The notes under the pieces: generated by a model | What the model was told of the DNA's origin: nothing | The model's database searches: none | What the model saw: the letters and a program-made list of their open reading frames with translations, nothing else | Shown here: piece by piece, positions 5,247 to 9,343 of the stretch | Position numbering within the stretch: position 1 is the stretch's first letter | How the letters are laid out: each line of letters opens with the position of its first letter | Position numbers and translations under genes: made by a program | DNA from: Clostridia bacterium | GTDB taxonomy: Bacteria > Aerophobota > Aerophobia > Aerophobales > AE-B3A | NCBI GenBank assembly: GCA_030610745.1 | Contig: JAUWRC010000050.1 | Span: 1 to 9,343 of the forward strand | Direction of reading: 5' to 3' | DNA length: 9,343 nucleotides

Positions 5247-6422
5247 TTATTCTTCCTGGATATCTACTCTGAGGCTATCTAATAATTCCAGATAACCTCT
5301 TAGTCCTCTTTTTTCTGCCGGAACTCGCAGTCTACTTAATGCTCTTTCCTGGATTTGCCTCACTCTTTCCCTGCTCACCCCGTATCTTTTTCCAATCTCC
5401 CGTAAGGAATAATCCCCTTTTTCCTTTAAACCAAATCTTAATCTTAATATCTCCAATTCACGCGGATCTTTTACTACTTTTTCTAATAGTCTTCTAACCT
5501 CTTCTTTAAGCATCTCTAAAGTAAGTCTGTAAACAGGTGAAGGAATAGTAGTACCAGAAATAAGATTGATCATTGAATTATTTTTATTCTCTCCCACTGG
5601 TTTATCAAGGGAAACGGAATCTTGAGTAATCCCCAGAGCCTCTCTGATTTTCTCAGGAGGAAATTTTACCTCTTGGGCAATCTCCTCTGCAGTAGGCTCT
5701 CTTTTTAACTTCTGTTCTAATTGCCTGGAAACCCTGCTTAACTTTTTTAATAAATGTACTATGTGAATAGGAAGGCGTATAGTTCTTGACTGATCAGCGA
5801 TAGTTCTGGATAACGCTTGACGGATCCACCAGCTAGCATAGGTACTAAAGCGCTTTTCACATTTATAATTAAACTTATCTATGGCTCGAGAGAGGCCAAT
5901 ATTTCCCTCCTGGATAAGATCCGGAAAAGAGACTCCTTTCCCCGTATACTTCTTGGCAAAACTTACTACCAAACGCAGGTTAGCTTCCATCATTTTTTTT
6001 CTATGCAGCTCATACCTGGCCCTTACCTCCTCTATTTCTTCTAAGATTTGCTTTACCTTTTCCTTCTTTCGGCAAGGTTTTATTTTATCCATCTGCTTTT
6101 TTTCTTCTCGCAGGAAATCAAGTGTCTCTCTTACCTTGCTTAGACTTTTGCCAAGATTATCTAGATTCTTATCTAATCCCCCTACTTTCTTAAACAACTC
6201 AAGAAGATCAGGAGCACCTTTAATAATATGAGCTGCTTTATTAAGAAGTTCGATTAACTCCTCTCTTTCTTCCTTTATCTTCTTAGTTAGTTCTCTTTCC
6301 TCCTTCTGGTCCAGGAGAGGAGTTTTTCCTATTCCTTTCAAATAGCTTTCTATTACCTCAGGCGAGAAACTTTGTTTATCTTTATCTACCTGTCTTTCTT
6401 CAATTTCTTCTTTCTGCCTCAC
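5247..6422 (-). CDS. RNA polymerase sigma-70 factor, primary (RpoD/SigA) type
   Basis: This 391-residue protein recruits RNA polymerase to promoters. Region 1.2 is at about 20-50 (SPEVIESYLKGIGKTPLL). A non-conserved helical stretch, rich in K and E, covers about 51-143. Region 2 is at 146-215, with LRLVVSFAKKYTGKGV, FPDLIQEGNIGL and FSTYASWWIRQAL, the residues that melt and read the -10 box. Region 3 follows, and region 4.2 is at about 338-364 with SLREIGKRYGVSRERVRQI. There is no region 1.1, the acidic N-terminal domain of many primary sigmas. Region 2.4 is fully of the housekeeping type, but a close group-2 paralogue cannot be excluded. The start is GTG at 6422, directly after the recO TAG, with AAGGAGGG eight bases upstream inside the recO end. 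The gene is not next to dnaG, its common neighbour. Confidence 0.93.
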   Translation of the reverse strand: MRQKEEIEERQVDKDKQSFSPEVIESYLKGIGKTPLLDQKEERELTKKIKEEREELIELLNKAAHIIKGAPDLLELFKKVGGLDKNLDNLGKSLSKVRETLDFLREEKKQMDKIKPCRKKEKVKQILEEIEEVRARYELHRKKMMEANLRLVVSFAKKYTGKGVSFPDLIQEGNIGLSRAIDKFNYKCEKRFSTYASWWIRQALSRTIADQSRTIRLPIHIVHLLKKLSRVSRQLEQKLKREPTAEEIAQEVKFPPEKIREALGITQDSVSLDKPVGENKNNSMINLISGTTIPSPVYRLTLEMLKEEVRRLLEKVVKDPRELEILRLRFGLKEKGDYSLREIGKRYGVSRERVRQIQERALSRLRVPAEKRGLRGYLELLDSLRVDIQEE

Positions 6423-7214
6423 CTAGCCCTCCTTATCTCGTCGTATGCATTCTAGCCTCTTAAAACTATAAATAAAGTGAGGAGTAAACATCTTTCCTTG
6501 TCCCTGATAAAAAAAATATGCTCTTAAAATCATCTCAATTTCTCTCTCTACACTTTTGTCTATCTTTTGTTGAAATACCTTTTTCAAACTCGAGAAAAAA
6601 AGCTCACTCATCAATAGGCTGGCTTTCTTCGAAATGGGAATCCTTTCTTTGTCAACCCCTTGACAACTGCTGCAGAGAAATCCTCCCAATTTTAAACTAA
6701 AATAGAAAGACTCAATTAATTCTAGAGCCTTTCCGCAATTAACACATCCCTCAAGGTAAGGTTCGTAACCTAAGATACTCAACAATTCCAGCTCAAAACT
6801 CCGCATCAAAAGGTTGAGAGTGTATTTGGGACCTTTTTCCAGAAGGAAAAGAGTGGTTAATAACAATTGGAAAAGCCCAGGATGAGGCTCTCTCTCACCC
6901 ACAAACTTATCCACTGACTCAACCAGATAACAACCATAGGCGAACCTCACTAGATCTCTTTTGATCTGGGGAAAGTAATATTTAATTTCACCTTCGTTTA
7001 AAGTATCCAGACTCTTTTTTCTATTTTTGTGGATCAACAAAATATCATAAGAAAGAAGTTGAATTAAGGGAGCAAATCTACTTTTTATCCGTCGAGCTCC
7101 TTTTGCTACTACTTTTATCTTCCCATGCTTTGGTGAATAAAAAACCACTATTTTATCTTGATCCCCTAAATCATAATCTCTGAGAACAATCGCTTCTGTT
7201 TTATATAGAATCAT
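6423..7214 (-). CDS. recO: DNA repair and recombination mediator RecO
   Basis: RecO works with RecR to load RecA onto SSB-coated DNA. It contacts the SSB tail, and ssb is in the same operon. The 263-residue protein begins with the OB-fold (residues 1-80: TEAIVLRDYDLGDQDKIVVFYS, then GKIKVVAKGARRIKSRF). The helical domain follows, with ELELLSILGYEPYLEGCVNCG. A four-cysteine zinc site is visible: C157, C160, C181, C184. The ATG at 7214 is about 18 bases from the expected transcription start, and its ribosome binding site is weak (AAAGAAA). The stop codon abuts the sigma factor start with no gap. It is the first gene of the minus-strand operon. Confidence 0.93.
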   Translation of the reverse strand: MILYKTEAIVLRDYDLGDQDKIVVFYSPKHGKIKVVAKGARRIKSRFAPLIQLLSYDILLIHKNRKKSLDTLNEGEIKYYFPQIKRDLVRFAYGCYLVESVDKFVGEREPHPGLFQLLLTTLFLLEKGPKYTLNLLMRSFELELLSILGYEPYLEGCVNCGKALELIESFYFSLKLGGFLCSSCQGVDKERIPISKKASLLMSELFFSSLKKVFQQKIDKSVEREIEMILRAYFFYQGQGKMFTPHFIYSFKRLECIRRDKEG

Positions 7215-7238
7215 TTTCTTTATCTGTAAACCTTAATC

Positions 7239-7267
7239 ACTATAGCAAAAGGATTCTAATTGGTCAA
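7239..7267 (-). promoter_or_regulatory. Sigma-70 promoter of the recO operon
   Basis: On the minus strand, TTGACC (7267-7262) and TATAGT (7244-7239) are separated by exactly 17 bases, the optimal spacing. Transcription would start near 7232, giving a leader of about 18 bases before the recO ATG. It is the only good promoter seen upstream of the eight-gene operon. Confidence 0.65.
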
Positions 7268-7308
7268 ATTTTCAAGTACTGAAGGAGAAAATATATATTT
7301 CAATTTCC

Positions 7309-7337
7309 TTGACCAGAGGTATGCAATCTGCTATATT
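7309..7337 (+). promoter_or_regulatory. Sigma-70 promoter of purH-glyA
   Basis: TTGACC (7309-7314) and TATATT (7332-7337) are separated by 17 bases. Transcription would start near 7344 and leave a leader of about 230 bases before purH. The -35 region is the mirror image of the one used for recO: TGGTCAA at 7261-7267 faces TTGACCA at 7309-7315, so a dimeric regulator could in principle bind both. Confidence 0.6.
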
Positions 7338-7410
7338 GTTTTCGGTAACTGGTACCTCAGGATAATTCCTCTCTGTCGCTGTATATTCGTTTTGTATTAT
7401 TTCTGCTCAA

Positions 7411-7487
7411 CTTCCTCGCTACGGGAAAGATTTAAACTCGTCGCTTCGCTCCTCAAACAGTAAATCTTTCTTTTTCCTTCGCTCAGA
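7411..7487. repeat. Palindromic repeat in the purH leader
   Basis: GAAAGATTTA (7425-7434) is exactly complementary to TAAATCTTTC (7461-7470), leaving a 26-base loop rich in GTCGCTTCGCTCC. Outer flanks (CTTCCTCGCTACGG against CCTTCGCTCAGAAG) match imperfectly, extending the palindrome to about 75 bases. A run of T follows the stem at 7471-7475. I recognise the style as a dispersed intergenic repeat of environmental genomes. It lies in the transcribed leader of purH, so it could affect read-through or message stability. Confidence 0.55.
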
Positions 7488-7573
7488 AGCTTCGTTAAGG
7501 TGACGACTATAAGACTCCTTTGAGGAATATCCTTCGGTATACGTAAAAATTCTTAAACTAGAAGGAGAAACTC

Positions 7574-9187
7574 ATGCCTAAAATTAAAAGAGCTCTCATC
7601 AGTGTATCTAACAAAGAGAAAATAGTTGATTTTGCCAGGGGACTAAGTGATTTAGGAATAGAGATTCTCTCTACTGGAGGAACAGCGCGAGCTCTTAAAG
7701 AAGCCGGGATACCTGTAAAAGAGGTCTCTCAATATACCGGGAGTCCCTCTATGCTGGGTGGAAGGGTGAAAACCTTGCATCCCAGGATTCACGGAGCTTT
7801 ACTTGCCTTAAGAAATGACCCTGAGCAGATGAAAGAAGTAAAAGAGCACAATTTAGAACTCATCGATATGGTAGTAGTTAACCTCTATCCTTTTTTCGAG
7901 GTCATTCAAAAAGAAGGGGTCACTCTAGAGGAAGCCGTAGAGAACATTGATATAGGGGGGCCTACAATGCTTCGCTCGGCAGCAAAGAATTTTCATTGGG
8001 TGGCAGCAGTAAGTAGTCCTGATCAGTATTCTCAAATTCTCAGAGAGCTAAAAGAGAACAATTGCTCTATTAGTGAAGATACCTGCCTTGACCTTGCCAT
8101 GAGAGTTTTTCAGGAAGTTAGCACCTATAATGCTTTTATAGCTAACTATCTGGCAAAAAATAAAAAGCAGGAATTCCCGAAAGTTTTGAACCTAAGCTTT
8201 AAAAAACAAAAGGACCTGAGGTATGGAGAAAATCCTCACCAGAAAGCAGCTTTTTACGGGGAATGGGAGAGAGAAGGAGTAAATCTTTCCTCAGCTCAAA
8301 AAATCTGGGGGAAAAAAGATCTTTCTTTCAATAATCTATTGGATTTAGATGCTGCTTTGAATATAGTAGAAGAATTTAAAGAGCCAGCGGCAGTAGTAAT
8401 AAAACATACCAATCCCTGTGGGGTAGGCTCTGCTTCTAATTTAGATGAGGCTTTTAGGAAAGCTTATAGTGGGGACCCTCTCTCAGCTTTCGGAAGCATT
8501 ATAGGGTTAAACAAAGTAGTAAACTCATCTACAGCAGAAAAGATAGCCTCGCCGGGCACATTTATCGAAGCTATAATTGCCCCTGATTACAAAGAAGAAG
8601 CCCTGGAAATCTTAAAGACCAGGCAAAAGTGGGGAAAAAATGTACGTATTCTGAAAACTGGAAATTTTGAACTTACTCCCTCACCCTTCCCTCTGCCTTA
8701 TGGGGAGAGGATAAAGGTGAGGGGAAAGAAGAGCCTGAATATAAAAAAAGTCAAAGGGGGCATCCTCCTGCAAGAAGAGGATGAGAAAACTTATATCTCT
8801 TCTGAATTAAAAACAGTTACCCAAAGAGAACCTAATCAAACCGAGAAAGAGGATTTATTGTTTGCCTGGATAGTGGCTAAATGGGTGAAATCCAATGCCA
8901 TTGTTCTGGCCAAAGATAAGACAGTCCTAGGAGTAGGAGCAGGACAGATGAGCCGAATAGATGCCTGCCTTCTGGCTATTAAAAAAGCTGGCCGGAGAGC
9001 AGAAGGTGCAGTTTTAGCCTCGGATGCTTTCTTCCCCTTCCCCGACGTGGTAGAAGAAGCGGGAAAAAATGGAATAACCGCCATCATCCAACCAGGGGGA
9101 GCCTTGCGAGATAAAAAAGTAATAGAAGCAGCAGATACTCACAAAATAGCTATGCTATTCACGGGAATGAGACACTTCAGGCATTGA
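7574..9187 (+). CDS. purH: Bifunctional AICAR formyltransferase / IMP cyclohydrolase
   Basis: PurH formylates AICAR with 10-formyl-tetrahydrofolate and closes the ring to give IMP, the last two steps of purine synthesis. Residues 1 to about 145 form the MGS-like cyclohydrolase domain (ALISVSNKEKI, STGGTARALKEAG, GGRVKTLHPRIHGALL). The formyltransferase domain follows: LRYGENPHQ near residue 216, then KHTNPCGVGSA with the catalytic K277-H278 pair. The end is GMRHFRH, the usual C-terminus. At 537 residues it is longer than typical bacterial enzymes (about 510-530). The excess maps to residues about 367-384 (LTPSPFPLPYGERIKVRG), encoded by a palindromic repeat and placed between NVRILKTGNFE and KVKGGILLQ. 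The ATG has AGAAGGAGAAA seven or so bases upstream. glyA follows after 13 bases. Confidence 0.95.
   Translation: MPKIKRALISVSNKEKIVDFARGLSDLGIEILSTGGTARALKEAGIPVKEVSQYTGSPSMLGGRVKTLHPRIHGALLALRNDPEQMKEVKEHNLELIDMVVVNLYPFFEVIQKEGVTLEEAVENIDIGGPTMLRSAAKNFHWVAAVSSPDQYSQILRELKENNCSISEDTCLDLAMRVFQEVSTYNAFIANYLAKNKKQEFPKVLNLSFKKQKDLRYGENPHQKAAFYGEWEREGVNLSSAQKIWGKKDLSFNNLLDLDAALNIVEEFKEPAAVVIKHTNPCGVGSASNLDEAFRKAYSGDPLSAFGSIIGLNKVVNSSTAEKIASPGTFIEAIIAPDYKEEALEILKTRQKWGKNVRILKTGNFELTPSPFPLPYGERIKVRGKKSLNIKKVKGGILLQEEDEKTYISSELKTVTQREPNQTEKEDLLFAWIVAKWVKSNAIVLAKDKTVLGVGAGQMSRIDACLLAIKKAGRRAEGAVLASDAFFPFPDVVEEAGKNGITAIIQPGGALRDKKVIEAADTHKIAMLFTGMRHFRH
8678..8723. repeat. Palindromic repeat inserted in frame within purH
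   Basis: CCCTCACC (8678-8685) pairs exactly with GGTGAGGG (8716-8723). CCTCT (8690-8694) pairs with AGAGG (8706-8710), and CC (8696-8697) can pair with GG (8703-8704) around a small loop. The pattern matches the dispersed CCCTCACCC...CCCTCTCCC...GGGAGAGGG...GGTGAGGGG type repeat known from many bacterial genomes, normally between genes. Here it is translated as about 16 residues (P369 to G384) without breaking the frame. Confidence 0.8.
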
Positions 9188-9200
9188 GAAAGGAACTTTT

Positions 9201-9343
9201 ATGAGTAATTCACTAAAATCTACTGATCCCGAGATAAAAGAAATCCTGAGAAAGGAACTTTTTCGGCAGCAAAATACCCTGACTCTTATCCCTTCAGAAA
9301 ATTATCCTAGTAGAGCTGTCTTAGAGGCGGAAGGGTCAATCCT
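9201..9343 (+). CDS. glyA: Serine hydroxymethyltransferase, N-terminal part (cut by window edge)
   Basis: GlyA is a PLP enzyme that interconverts serine and glycine and makes 5,10-methylene-tetrahydrofolate, the source of the formyl-folate PurH uses. Only 47 codons are visible. They read as the family N-terminus: STDPEIKEILRKELFRQQ, then LTLIPSENYPSRAVLEAEGS, where the (I/L)xxSEN motif is diagnostic. The ATG at 9201 has AAAGGA six bases upstream, placed right at the purH stop. The 13-base gap to purH indicates one transcript. The rest of the gene, including the PLP lysine, is outside the window. Confidence 0.9.
   Translation, partial: MSNSLKSTDPEIKEILRKELFRQQNTLTLIPSENYPSRAVLEAEGSI

Larger units (their letters stand above)
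7215..7573. other. Divergent intergenic region between recO and purH
   Basis: No gene is supported here. An open frame at 7260-7463 on the plus strand translates promoter and repeat sequence. The left third holds two divergent promoters (7239-7267 and 7309-7337), with an AT-rich 12-base palindrome AAATATATATTT at 7289-7300 between them. The purH leader of about 230 bases contains a palindromic repeat at 7411-7487. I looked for a ZTP riboswitch, which often precedes purH, and did not find its conserved segments. Confidence 0.6.

Noticed and set aside
5817..6231. Two overlapping plus-strand open frames
   Set aside because: They are antisense to the strongly conserved sigma region 2 and its upstream helical linker.
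7260..7463. Plus-strand open frame of 67 codons upstream of purH
   Set aside because: It begins upstream of the purH -35 box, runs across the promoter and ends inside the palindromic repeat. Its last residues are repeat translation and no ribosome binding site is convincing.
7425..7475. Rho-independent terminator
   Set aside because: The stem is AT-rich with a 26-base loop and only a short T-run, and it lies between the purH promoter and purH. A repeat is the simpler reading, although partial attenuation remains possible.
7485..7513. Second purH promoter with TATAAG at 7508-7513
   Set aside because: No acceptable -35 hexamer is found at 16-18 bases upstream, and the upstream sequence is repeat.
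7338..7573. ZTP (pfl) riboswitch in the purH leader
   Set aside because: This class often precedes purH and glyA, so I looked for its conserved GGGUCG...AC and CCGCCUGGGC segments. They are not there.
8836..9087. Minus-strand open frame of 83 codons
   Set aside because: It is antisense to the conserved C-terminal part of purH.

Overview
The window looks like an AT-rich bacterial chromosome segment, probably from an uncultivated lineage. I cannot place it to a phylum from sequence alone. The coding content is mostly housekeeping. The gene borders carry many small dispersed palindromic repeats, and metagenome-derived genomes of candidate phyla often look like this. Translation signals are clearly bacterial: AGGAGG-type ribosome binding sites, frequent GTG and TTG starts, and sigma-70 type promoters.

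Layout. Bases 1-201 hold no recognisable gene, but a ribosome binding site faces off the left edge on the minus strand. Bases 202-854 form a decayed, internally deleted insertion element. It has 15-bp perfect terminal inverted repeats and a broken transposase made of an N-terminal helix-turn-helix part and a C-terminal tail. Bases 855-1137 are non-coding and contain several different small repeats. From 7214 down to 1138 runs a tightly packed eight-gene minus-strand operon: recO, a primary-type sigma-70 factor, ychF, rpsF (bS6), ssb, rpsR (bS18), rplI (bL9) and a homocitrate/Re-citrate synthase-type enzyme. Most junctions are 0-26 bp or overlapping. The exception is rpsR-rplI, which is separated by about 200 bp filled with repeats. 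Five of the eight genes start with GTG or TTG.

The 359-bp gap at 7215-7573 holds two divergent promoters, both TTGACC-N17-TATA type. One serves the recO operon and the other serves purH. The purH leader carries a palindromic repeat. purH (7574-9187) encodes the bifunctional enzyme for the last two steps of IMP synthesis. It is followed 13 bp later by the start of glyA, cut by the window edge. SHMT (GlyA) makes the one-carbon units that feed the formyl-folate used by PurH, so the pair is metabolically coherent.

The most interesting feature is a 46-bp imperfect palindrome at 8678-8723, lying in frame inside purH. It adds roughly 16-18 residues between two conserved segments of the enzyme. This resembles the in-gene palindromic elements known from Rickettsia. 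No defence system, CRISPR array, tRNA or rRNA was seen.
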